A stretch of 23,568 bases of DNA, from positions 744,242 to 767,809 of the forward strand of contig BFEA01000490.1 of the NCBI GenBank assembly GCA_003427395.1, written 5' to 3'. Shown one piece after another: positions 1 through 8,493 of the stretch. A program made the position numbers and the translations under genes. The notes below the pieces were generated by a model that ran no database searches, had not been told where the DNA came from, and worked only from the letters and a program-made list of their open reading frames with translations. Within the stretch, counting starts at the first letter, position 1. Every line of letters begins with the position of its first letter. This stretch comes from Chara braunii (lineage: Eukaryota; Streptophyta; Charophyceae; Charales; Characeae).

Positions 1-107
1 AGATTGAGTAGCCCAAATCACAAGTAATCAACTTGAGATCATCCATAGATGAATCGGAACACTACCTACTAGCATGTGAATGAAAAACAAGGGTTGCAAT
101 ATCCCAC

Positions 108-388
108 TAATAGGGAGAAGGAGAGGGGAGAAGGAAAGGGAGAAGGAAAAGGGGAAGAAGAAGAAGATGAAGAAGAGGATGAAGGGGAAGGAGAGAAAGA
201 GGGAGAAGAAGAAGAAGAAGAGGAGGAAGAAGAAGAGAAGAGGAGGAGGAAGAGGAAGAAGAAGAAGAAGAAGAAAAAGAAGGGGAGGGAGGAGAAGAAG
301 AAGAGGAAGAAGAAGGATAATAATAATAAGAATAAGAATAAGAATAAGAAGAAGAAGAAAAAAAAGAAAAAGAAGAAGAAAAATAAGC
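108..388 (+). repeat. Purine microsatellite (GAA/GGA-type)
   Basis: About 280 bases of almost pure purine on the plus strand, mixing GAA, GGA, GAG, AAT and AAG triplets. The triplet period opens reading frames on both strands that translate as runs of Glu, Arg and Lys, or of Leu and Phe. These are low-complexity by-products, not genes. A tract of this kind can form triplex DNA, but nothing here shows that it does. Confidence 0.95.
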
Positions 389-1589
389 TTCCTCTTCCTT
401 CCACTCACCTTGCTAGTGTCTTGTAGATGGATTCTCAATCTTGATGAAAATTTCCTCCTTCTTGCACAACTTCTCCTTCGTTATGGCTTCCTCCTTCTTC
501 AAGCCCTTCTCTCCTCCTTCCTTACTCTCTCCCAGGCTATGGCAAGCTCCCCCAGCTATGGCTATGGAGTCTTCCCCTTTTGGAGGGCTAATGAAGCTCC
601 TCTAGCCTCTTCTTCTCTCCTACACCCAGGGGGGATATGGCGGATCACCTCCCAGGTGTCTCTCCTACCATCACTATCCTCTAGAGTCCTCTCCACTACC
701 TCCTAGTCTCCTCTAAGCTCTCCCACTAGCATGGGCTCCTCCCCTCTCACTCCAAGTGCAAAGGTGATCCTGTGAGCTCACTTGGGCAGCATGGGCACTC
801 CTCATGCAAATGTGAGAGTGGCGGACTGCATCCTCAGCTTATGTAGGCTGAAACCAGCAATCCGGCCAGCCCATGAGCCTCCCCATGTCCCTTGAGGTGA
901 ACCGAGGTACCCCCAAGGCAAAATTCCCTCACTAGGCCCTCTTGGAGGTACCTGGGCCTCTTTTTGGCCAAGTGCATGCAGTCCAAGTGGTTGACACCAA
1001 CTCGGACTGCCTCTTGGCCTACCCCGACCTCTTTTTCATTGCTCAAATGCTGCCCCCTAGGGTCCAAATGCCCAAGGGGCAGCAATACTTGAAAGAAAAA
1101 AACCTTGTGGGCCTTTTTCTTGATTTTTTCAAGTTTTGGCCTCTTTTGAGTAGGGCGGAGCATTTTTCCATATGATGGCACATTTTCAGCCTTGGACCTG
1201 ACTGAGATCCAAGGCCAGCAATAATCCGAGCTACCCCCTAGTAGCCCTTGCTTCAATTTTGAGCCCCTAAGTCCAGTTTTTCAATTTTTTGTGCATCTAA
1301 TTCTCTTTTTGGGCCAAATGCACTGTTTTGTCCTTTTTCCTCTTTTGTTTCTTTCCATTTTGGGCTGCCACCTCATTTCGGAGCTAGCCGTTTTGAGTTG
1401 GTCCACAAAAAGCGGCTAGTTCCTCTCTACCATGAGATCTGATCTCAGATCCATGGTCCAAAAGAAAACCGGTCACTTTCTTTTTGCATTTTCTCTCATT
1501 TTCAGCTTTTTAATTCAGATTTTATTGAGGGTCATATCTCTAAAATCCGGATTGCCGTCCCTCATTCTAGGAGGGATGAGGTCACTGTT
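389..1589. other. Gene-free pyrimidine-rich stretch
   Basis: The plus strand is strongly C/T-rich. Reading frames of up to 140 codons occur, but they have no recognisable motifs. The stretch holds one GCAGTCC/GGACTGC hairpin (978-1010) and a 7-bp palindrome at 1436-1451. It looks like an older, more diverged part of the repeat DNA that continues to about 4.2 kb. Confidence 0.6.
978..1010. repeat. Hairpin, copy 1 (GCAGTCC...GGACTGC)
   Basis: The 7-nt arms GCAGTCC and GGACTGC are perfect inverted repeats around a 19-nt spacer, which is itself partly self-complementary (AGTGGT...ACCAACT). The same arms recur at 2398, 2560 and 3119 with different spacers. Confidence 0.7.
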
Positions 1590-2277
1590 GGGACCTGCCA
1601 GTCCCTACTGTGCAGGTCCCAATTGGCCGGCACATTCTCCTCCACTCTTTTCTCCCTCTTTGTCTTATTCTCCCTCCTTTTTCTCTCATTTTTCTTTCAT
1701 TTTTCTTTTATTTCTGTTGTGACAAGTGCTAAACTGCTGTGTACCCTCATTCTACGCCCAACGGCCTCATTCAAGGCCAGGTTCATGATAGATACATGAC
1801 CGTTACATCTCGGATTCCAATAATGGCACCCCCATGCTCCTAGGGGGCTCCATTTTGCTCCCGTTTGCCCAATTCTGAGCCCCTTTTGCTCCGATTTTCT
1901 AAGGGCAGCCCTCCCAACATCATTATTCCACTTTTCTTTCTCCCATGGCTCCCTCACTTGCTCCCACTAGTGCTTGCACTAGTGGTGCTAATATTTTTCA
2001 CCGTCTAGATCCTCGATCTCGACGGTGCCGCTCGCTTGCACAATTATTCCTTGTGTTTGCTCATGGGACATCCCAAGTCCCCGCCATTTTCCTACATGCT
2101 AGCCCCATTTCCTTGTCCCGCCGGCGGTCCCGCCGACGCGTGTCCCGTTTTTCCAATTTTTATTATTCGGACCCATTTGGCCCCCGACAACATCCCGGAC
2201 GGCGTCCCGTTTTTATTTTTGGGCCCCCTTACCCTTGGTGGTCCCATCATCTCTACATGTGTGCTGATTTTTCTAGG

Positions 2278-2298
2278 CCGTGAGATCTCATCTCACGG
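2278..2298. repeat. Perfect 9-bp palindrome with 3-nt loop
   Basis: CCGTGAGAT and ATCTCACGG are exact inverted repeats around CTC. It is one of several short hairpins in the repeat region and its function is unknown. Confidence 0.8.
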
Positions 2299-2397
2299 TT
2301 GCCGTTTACCGTCTTTACTTGCCCCTTGCCGAAATTGCTTCTTTCTAGCCTTTCGGGCTTGCCGTAGCCCATTTCCCCTTGGCCTTGGCATCCCCAT

Positions 2398-2421
2398 GCA
2401 GTCCATAATTTCTCGGACTGC
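2398..2421. repeat. Hairpin, copy 2 (GCAGTCC...GGACTGC)
   Basis: The same arms as at 978-1010, with a 10-nt spacer (ATAATTTCTC). GGACTGC is followed at once by CAGTCC, so it can also pair locally with the next bases. Confidence 0.7.
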
Positions 2422-2559
2422 AGTCCTGGCTGTTTTCCATACCCACAGCCACACAACTTGCCCTATGTTGAAAGAAAATGATGCGTTAAATTTTTTAGTG
2501 CATCTGGGCTCTATATTGGCTCCGGATGCACCTAGAANATGTGTTTTCTCCCTCCCATG

Positions 2560-2582
2560 NAGTCCGTTGCAACTCGGACTGC
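2560..2582. repeat. Hairpin, copy 3 (NAGTCC...GGACTGC)
   Basis: The same inverted arms. The spacer contains the palindrome GTTGCAAC, and one base in the left arm is unresolved (N at 2560). Confidence 0.6.
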
Positions 2583-3118
2583 AATGAGGGTCAATTCCTT
2601 AGCCACAATGCCCCACAACTANCCCTTACTCAAAAGAAAAAGAAGCGGCCAACTCCCAAGTGCATCCGGCCTTGATTTTGGCTCCGGATGCACCTAAAAC
2701 ATGTGTTTCTCCTCATGCATGCATTCCGTTTTATGCCGGTTGCAAGAGGCCTTGATTTTCTTTGATTTTCTTTCCAAAAAAANAAAAAAATCCAAGTACT
2801 TTGTAACCGCTATATTCCAGAATGAATCTGGTCACGGATGAATCTCCCCAAGTGACCGTTTTTTACCGTTAAGGTCTTTTTCTCTTTTCTTTTCTTTTCT
2901 TTTTCTCCTCCTTTCTTGGATAGTAGGGACCTGCCAGTCCCTGCCTATGGCAGTCCCTACTGACGGCTAACTCACTCACTCCCTCTCACTCTTTTTGTCT
3001 TATTCTGTCATATTTTTTTTCTTTTCTCTTTTTTTTCTAGCATGCCAAGTGTCAAGTGGTCGTTAAGGCCCTTTTCTAGCCTCTTTCTCTTAGTTTTGGC
3101 CCTCCCTATGCCCAAGGT

Positions 3119-3142
3119 GCAGTCCGTTATTTCTTGGACTGC
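3119..3142. repeat. Hairpin, copy 4 (GCAGTCC...GGACTGC)
   Basis: Exact arms with a 10-nt spacer (GTTATTTCTT) nearly matching copy 2. GCAATAATGG follows, matching the diverged site near 1811 in the previous repeat unit. Confidence 0.7.
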
Positions 3143-3501
3143 AATAATGGCCTTCCCATGCCCATGGGAGTCTCCTTTTACTCCTAGATTTCTCCCACAA
3201 TGGTCCCTCCTACTCCGATTTTCTCCCGGGGGGGCTATTTTTCACATGGGGTCTCATTTGACTCCATTTTCTTGAGGGAGGCTGATCCGAGATTTTTCGG
3301 ATTGCTCCCATGCCTCCCACTTCAATTTTCTTTACTTTCCCTTTTCCTTTGGGCCTCCCCGTTTGTCACCACTAGTACTTGCACTAGTGGTGCTAATATT
3401 CTTGGCCTTCAAGATGTCGATCTTGACGGTGCACCTTGCATTTATTATTTTTCCCTCATGCGGTGCCGCCGTTTCTTCTTGGGACTTTCACATGTCCCCG
3501 C

Positions 3502-3609
3502 CACTTGTCCCGTCGGTGGTCCCCGACACTTAGTCCCGTCGGTGGTCCCCGACACTTAGTCCCGCCGATGGTTCCTGACACTTAGTCCCGTCGGTGGTCC
3601 CCGACACTT
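3502..3609. repeat. 26-bp minisatellite, about 4 copies
   Basis: The unit is close to CACTTAGTCCCGTCGGTGGT plus CCCCGA. Starts are spaced 25, 26, 26 and 26 bases, with a few substitutions in the third copy. Confidence 0.85.
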
Positions 3610-4388
3610 CGCCCTGGACGCCATTATTTTTATTTAGTCCCACGTGGCCCCGGGTGCCTTTCCCCGAGGTGTCTCATGCCCCTTGGGCGTCTTGTCGCCC
3701 CATAGCAACCCCTCTCCTTAGTCTTTCCTCGCGCCTTATGCATGCCGATCTCTTTGGTCGTGGGCCTCCGCTCCGAGGCTCCCATAGGTGGCCCCCACGT
3801 TGGCCCCTCATTTCCTGGCTTCCCGCGGCTTCTGGCCGTCCATCCCTCGACTTCCTCATTCCCTTATTGTTGTCGCGCTGCAATTGCTAGTTCAAAGGGC
3901 CCTTTGACCTTAGTCTTATTGCATTCTGATGGCCCTCCCGGCCTCCTGCTATGTTCTATGTGCCCCTGTTCTTGCGCTCGCTTGCTTGCCGCTTCTAGTT
4001 CTTTCCTCCTGTGGTTCTCTCCTCAGGGCATCACTCCCTTCTGTGGCCTAATCCTTTGTCTTTTCTCTTTTCTGCTTCCTCACTCCAGATTTCTCTGTTG
4101 TGCACAAATTATCCGTACTCAATCCCTGGAGTGATGGGAAGTTATTCGGGACCCACCAGTCCCGACACATTCCCCCCACTCATTCGTGATATCCTCATCT
4201 CGCACCAATCTCTTGTTAGTGGATTTTGGAGGGATAGACGAGAGAGGAGGGTGAGGTGTTATGGGTGGTTAGTTTGCCAGGGTCCGTTTTGTTCTTTTCC
4301 CATTCTTTTCTCAATGTCTTCCTTAGCTTCCGCCCCTTGGGGCGAAGGAGGGTATGGGGGAGTCGAAGGTTCTACAGCTTAGACCAGA

Positions 4389-4943
4389 TTACTCATTTTC
4401 ATCATAGCTCTGCCTCTTTATCTTTCCCTTAATTGAGATGCAAACTTCCTCTTCAGTCAACTCTGTATACCCAGCAGGGCAGCCCATAATTCTTTCGCCT
4501 TCAATAACATGAAGCAGACGAGACTCTCCTTGCTTCATGCACTTAACTACTGGTATGCTTGCTTTATTCCCAGGGTGACAATTTGTTGTCATAACACAAT
4601 TGGTTTTCTCATTTTATGCCTTGGCTTTGTCGATAACAAATTGTAGGCAAGTTTTTGGATGCGACTCAATGTCAGGCATTTGCTACGGAAGGGAGATGTT
4701 TGTCTAGTACAACCGCCGCCTTTGCTGTGGTGATACCCACTTCAAATCGGTGAGCCCAGGCACAACTCCCCTTAAGTGCTTCGTAATCTCAAATATGTCT
4801 CTCCATTTCATCGAGGAAGCATTCTTGAGCAGAAACCATTTTGGTCTCGCCTCATTCATTACTCTTATAAAAAAATAATTTACTTTTCGGCCCGTGCAAT
4901 CCATGTTTTCCCTTTACCGTTCCCCGACGCTCAGGCCTTGTCA
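4389..4943 (-). pseudogene. Remnant of a DNMT3/DRM-type C5-cytosine DNA methyltransferase (C-terminal part)
   Basis: One minus-strand frame reads, in order, QGLS (4929-4940; the position of motif IV, usually PCQxLS), FFIRVMNEARPKWFLLKNASSM (about 4809-4874; usually ENVASM, with Glu now Lys by GAG to AAG), VSPQQRRRLY (about 4707-4736), TNCVMTTNCHPG (from about 4605) and GERIMGCPAGYT (about 4464-4500). This order matches motifs IV to IX of DNMT3-type de novo methyltransferases, which transfer methyl groups from S-adenosylmethionine to cytosine. The frame is broken by TAA 4914-4916, TAG 4704-4706, TAG 4683-4685 and at least one further stop near 4615, and the upstream end by TGA 4941-4943. The SAM-binding N-terminal motifs and the catalytic PC are not seen, so it is a dead fragment. 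It is on the same strand as the retrotransposon. Whether it is a host pseudogene or retroelement cargo is open. The family call rests on motif recall; DNMT1 or CMT is less likely because the RRRLY and MTT spacing fits DNMT3/DRM better. Confidence 0.75.
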
Positions 4944-5089
4944 AATCCACATGCATCTCCCCCGGGTAATTTCGTCCGACTTTCCTCAGGTCCTGCCAAT
5001 TTTGCATTCATATCACTCTTTGTCCTTTCTTGTTTCTTGCTTATTTTTAACTTTTTCATGCATGATGCTCAGTTCATCCCTTGTGCATC

Positions 5090-5716
5090 TCTCTTTCAGA
5101 CACCTTGTCAGACCTTTCTCTCAGACTCATGCAACCCAAATGCTCATCTGTTTCCCAGTCTGCCAATCTTTCTTTCAGATCCATACATAGTCCATCATAC
5201 GAGTCTTTTCTTTTCCAGACGTCTTACTCGGCCCATCTTCAAGCTTATGCCAAATCAATCACAGAAGTCGCTTGCCAGACCTTTTCTCAAGCTCATGCAA
5301 CGTCAATTTCTCACCCGTTTCTCTTCTGGACATTTTGCCAGGCCTTTTCTCAAGCCTGCGCAAAGTCAATTACTCGTTCATTCTTCTCTTCTGGACATTT
5401 TGCCAGACCTCTTCTCAAGCTCATGCAACGTTAATTACTCATTCATTATTTTCTTCTGGACATCTTGCCAGACTTTTTCTCAAGTCTGCGCAAAGTCGAT
5501 TACTCATCCATTCTTTTCTTCTGGACATCTTGCCAGACCTTTTCTCAAGCCTGCGCAAAGTCAATTGCTCATTCATTCTTTTCTTTTGGACATCTTGCCA
5601 GGTTTTTTCTCAAGCCTGCGCAAAGTCAATTACTCATTCATTATTTTCTTCTGGACATCTTGCCAGGCCTTTTCTCAAGCCTGCGCAAAGTCAATTACTC
5701 ATTCATTCTTACACTC
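5090..5716. repeat. 65-bp minisatellite, about 7 good and 2-3 degenerate copies
   Basis: The core CTTTTCTCAAGC recurs with spacings of 63, 65, 65, 65, 65 and 65 bases between about 5288 and 5676. Each unit continues with CTGCGCAAAGTCAATTACTC, then ATTCATTCTTTTCTTCTGGA and CATCTTGCCAG. More degenerate copies lie between 5090 and 5280. Because 65 is not a multiple of three and the plus strand is pyrimidine-rich, all three plus frames stay open and yield repetitive reading frames. These look fortuitous. Confidence 0.9.
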
Positions 5717-6468
5717 ATGGTACCCTTCTCTTTTGCACGCCTTTTCTTTGGAAGATGGCACACCTTCTCCCCACTCAAAATGCGATGTCCCCATCGCACG
5801 ACTAGTTCTCACTCGGAGGTACGCAACCTTTGGTCCACCAACGAGTAGGCGGATGCCGGCCCATCAGCCCCAAAAAGGAAGGGTGATCAGTCCTCCCCCT
5901 GCTGATAACTCACCTCATCCCCTTACTCCGTCCGACCTTTTGCTGCTTATGAGACGAACACCATTACTGAGGTACCTCCTCACATCTGGAAGGCAGGTCT
6001 AGTCCAAGCCTCCCAGGACCCGTCTTGTCGTAAGGACTTCCTCGCGAATCGTTCCTCCGGGGTGGTAATTTTCTGGATCCGGCCTCTTCCTTTCAAGAGA
6101 GTTGGGGCTCTCAGTCAGTCCACGAGTGCAGTTACGAAGACCTCGCAATTAGCCCCGAAGCGGTTGTAATGCTCCGGCGGGGTGGTGTCACTCGCCCCGT
6201 GGTGGTTGCGACTTTCATCCGGTACCACGCCCAACTCCTCCCTTCTGGACAGTGCTGCTCAACTTAACGCGGGCCGCCGTGGTCCATTCCAAGCGGCCAT
6301 GCCGCCCCTCAACGACATGGCATGTGGTTGGGGAGAACAAAAGAGACTAGAAAAAAAAGAATGGCTCTGTCGCCCATTTTGTTCCCTCACCCTTTGACGT
6401 TTAGGCGTTCAACACGAGGCGCAATTTGAACTTCCCGACTAGAGCTCGTTGTCGGGGTCAGTTCCGGA
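5717..6468. other. Stretch without a recognised gene
   Basis: No motif-bearing reading frame was seen on either strand. The only long frame is the plus-strand tail running out of the 65-bp minisatellite. The segment is less pyrimidine-biased than its neighbours and contains locally repeated GGGGTGGT-type words near 6060-6200. Confidence 0.5.
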
Positions 6469-7000
6469 TGTCACGCACCGATCCAAGTGGTAGGTGCCTT
6501 GGTCCTTTAAACCTCATCCCCTTACAAGAGGAACAGGTGGCGCTAATAATTTTTTCCTTACAGGGATAGAGGTCTTGGGGTCGCAGTGCGAGCACCGGTA
6601 TCCCCCTCCTGCTGAGGCCAAAGACTAGAAAAAGAGAAATCCACTTCAATGCTATTTCCAAATCCATTTCAAGTTTCCTAGGGTCCCCTGCCTATGCAAT
6701 GCAACATTCAATCCTCAATCATTCAATCCAATGTTATTTCCAAGGCTGATTCTCACGGCTGGTCTAACAGCCTCTTATCTACAAGGCCACCCTCACGGCC
6801 GGTCTGACGGTCATTCTCTCAATAGCCATTTCTCAAGACTGACCCTTCCGCCCACTCAATCCTCACTTTTCTCATTCCTCAACACCCAATTTTTGTTACC
6901 GTCCCAATGGTCCCTACCCTTCTCGGCTTCAAGGTTCCGCCTTCTTTATCTTGTCCTTCTCTTTCACATTTTTCTTCCGCCCCCTTGGCAATTTTCAGTG

Positions 7001-7400
7001 GCCGACCCACCGGCCTTTTCCATTTCCTCCATTCAACTCATTGGTTATTTCAACGACCGACCCACCGGCCTTTTCCACCTCTCTCATCCATCCTTTGGCT
7101 ATTTTAATGACCGACCCACCGAGCTTTCCCATCTCTCTCATCCCATTGGCTATTTCAATGACCGACCCACCGGCCTTTCCCATCTCTCTCATCCCATTGG
7201 CTATTTCAATGACCGACCCACCGGCCTTTNCCATCTCTCTCATCCCATTGGCTATTTCAATGACCGACCCACCGGCCTTTTCCATCTCTCTCATCCCATT
7301 GGTTATTTCAATGACCGACCCACCGGCCTTTTCCATCTCTCTTATTCATCCCATTGGCTATTTCAATGACCGACCCACCGACCTTTTCCATCTCTCTCAT
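7001..7400. repeat. 51-bp minisatellite, 8 copies
   Basis: The core ACCGACCCACCGGCC recurs at about 7001, 7056, 7110, 7161, 7212, 7263, 7314 and 7369 (spacings 55, 54, 51, 51, 51, 51, 55). Each unit also carries CATCTCTCTCATCCCATTGG and CTATTTCAATG. A 51-base unit equals 17 codons, so a 17-residue repeat can be read on both strands (for example GGSVIEIANGMREM on minus). One N lies at 7230. No start context or flanking coding sequence supports translation. Confidence 0.9.
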
Positions 7401-7466
7401 TCCAGCTCATTCTCAATCAACCTTTCTCAATCCAATATGCAGGGGACCCCAGTGCCTATTTCAAAA

Positions 7467-7493
7467 GGAATGACCCTTGTCAGGGGTCATTCC
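7467..7493. repeat. Perfect 10-bp hairpin with 7-nt loop
   Basis: GGAATGACCC (7467-7476) and GGGTCATTCC (7484-7493) are exact inverted repeats. It sits directly before the 40-bp minisatellite, whose unit shares the word GGTCATTCC. Confidence 0.85.
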
Positions 7494-7735
7494 CGAACAA
7501 CCTGGTTAGGGTCGTTCTTATCCATTCTCAAGTCGAACAGCCTGGTTAGGGCCATTTTTTTCCATTCTCAAGTCGAACAGCCTGGTTAGGGTCATTCCTT
7601 TCCATTCTCAAGTCGAACAGCCTGGTTAAAGCCATTCCTTTCCATTCTCAAGTTGAACAGCCTGGTTAGGGCCATTCTTTTCCATTCTCAAGTCGAACAG
7701 CTTGCTTAGGGTCATTCCTTTCCATTCTCAATGTT
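7490..7735. repeat. 40-bp minisatellite, 6 copies
   Basis: The core GAACAGCCTGGTTAGGG recurs at about 7495, 7535, 7575, 7615, 7655 and 7695 with an exact 40-base period. It is joined by the word TCATTCCTTTCCATTCTCAA. Confidence 0.92.
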
Positions 7736-7832
7736 AGTGCCCGAGGGGGTGGAGCTCGAGGTTACGGATCCCATTTCTGTCTTGGAGGTTAGAGGGTGAC
7801 TATCTCATTTTTTGCGTGTTGTTCTCTCTCTT

Positions 7833-7919
7833 CCATTTCTCATAGTAATGTACCATCCATTTTATTTCTCCCAGTAACGTACCATCCATTTCATTTCTCA
7901 TAGTAATGCACCATCCATG
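7833..7919. repeat. 29-bp minisatellite, 3 copies
   Basis: The core AGTAATGTACCATCCAT recurs at about 7844, 7873 and 7902 with a 29-base period and a few substitutions. Confidence 0.85.
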
Positions 7920-8382
7920 CGTACATCCGACTTAGCATCTAGCACTCGAGTCGGGGCTTGCGACACCAAGCAGCAGTAGCCCACCCGGCCGTTCATCCAT
8001 AACAAAAGACAAAAGCGCCCCTTCCATTTTCACTCTTTCTGATCTCTCAGGTCTCGGCTATTCTCAGTCTCATTCACGACTCAGTTGGATTAGGCTCCTA
8101 GGGAAGGAGTGTTCTTCACGCCCCTTAACCCATAGGTTCCCTAACCTCTCTTGTACTCGACCAATCATTCAATGTCATGGTTTGCTCGTCAATCCGTACT
8201 CAAGGTTTTCCCCTCTCAAAAGCATAATCCTTGTTCCATCCAAATTTCACAATACACCCTCTCCCAATTGGTCTCATCCCAAATCCCATGTCTTTGTCTT
8301 AGGTACCCAAGGTAGCTCATCCAAAAAATAGCCTAAAAAACTATCTTCTACTTTAGCGTGACACAACCTTGGCCTTGGCTGA

Positions 8383-8403
8383 CCCTCTTTCCACTTCCTC
8401 CTT
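8383..8403 (-). other. Purine tract, possible polypurine tract of the retroelement
   Basis: Read on the minus strand this is AAGGAGGAAGTGGAAAGAGGG apart from its end base, almost all purine. It lies between the downstream ORF and the candidate 3' LTR. A polypurine tract primes plus-strand DNA synthesis and normally abuts the LTR; here a gap of about 20 bases weakens the call. Similar tracts are common in this strand-biased region. Confidence 0.25.
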
Positions 8404-8493
8404 AGCAAGCTTGCCCATATTATACACGTTCTCGTCATTCTCATGTCACTGCAGACAGAAAAGCAGCGATCCCTTTCAATGCTAGGTCAACAC

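Larger units (their letters stand above)
1590..2925. repeat. Diverged tandem repeat unit I (~1.34 kb)
   Basis: This unit opens with GGGACCTGCCAGTCCCT, followed about 70 bases later by a TTTGTCTTATTCT block. It then holds CGGATTCCAATAATGGC (about 1811), a CTCCGATTTTCT block, and ACTAGTGCTTGCACTAGTGG with GTGCTAATAT (about 1968-1994), followed by CATGGGACATCCCAAGTCCCC. The same blocks recur in the same order in the next unit, 1.32-1.40 kb to the right. Four unresolved bases (N) lie in the 2.5-2.8 kb stretch. No coding sequence was recognised, and copy identity was judged by eye only. Confidence 0.6.
2926..4150. repeat. Diverged tandem repeat unit II (~1.22 kb)
   Basis: A second unit collinear with the one at 1590-2925. 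It opens with GGGACCTGCCAGTCCCTGCC (2926) and then has TTTTTGTCTTATTCTG, the GCAGTCC hairpin with GCAATAATGGCC (3119-3150), ACTCCGATTTTCTCCC, ACTAGTACTTGCACTAGTGG (about 3370) and ACATGTCCCCGCCAC. A related block, GGGACCCACCAGTCCCG, starts at 4148 and may begin a truncated third unit. A 26-bp minisatellite is inserted or expanded inside it. Confidence 0.6.
6469..8363. mobile_element. Candidate LTR (1.9 kb) with TGTCACGC...GCGTGACA ends
   Basis: The segment starts with TGTCACGC (6469-6476) and ends with its exact inverse complement GCGTGACA (8356-8363), giving the TG...CA ends with a short inverted repeat that are typical of LTRs. It begins about 130 bases beyond the 3' end of the extra ORF downstream of integrase, where the 3' LTR of the minus-strand element should be, and a purine tract lies just outside (8383-8403, minus sense). 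Against this, I cannot see a second copy in 20.5-23.5 kb, no flanking target duplication was confirmed, and the purine tract is about 20 bases away rather than adjacent. The segment holds three minisatellites. It could be a 3' LTR, a solo LTR in either orientation, or chance. Confidence 0.35.

Noticed and set aside
28-706. Overlapping open frames on both strands near the left end
   Set aside because: They translate the GAA-type microsatellite into Glu/Arg/Lys or Leu/Phe runs, and beyond it have no motif.
834-1256. 140-codon minus-strand frame
   Set aside because: No recognisable domain or start context; it overlaps repeat DNA and a hairpin. Fortuitous in strand-biased sequence.
4776-6002. 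408-codon plus-strand frame with a repetitive protein
   Set aside because: It crosses the methyltransferase remnant on the wrong strand and the 65-bp minisatellite, where all plus frames are open because stops are rare in pyrimidine-rich DNA.
6731-7589. Two 212-codon plus-strand frames with 17-residue repeats
   Set aside because: They are the 51-bp minisatellite read in two frames; no flanking domain supports a gene.
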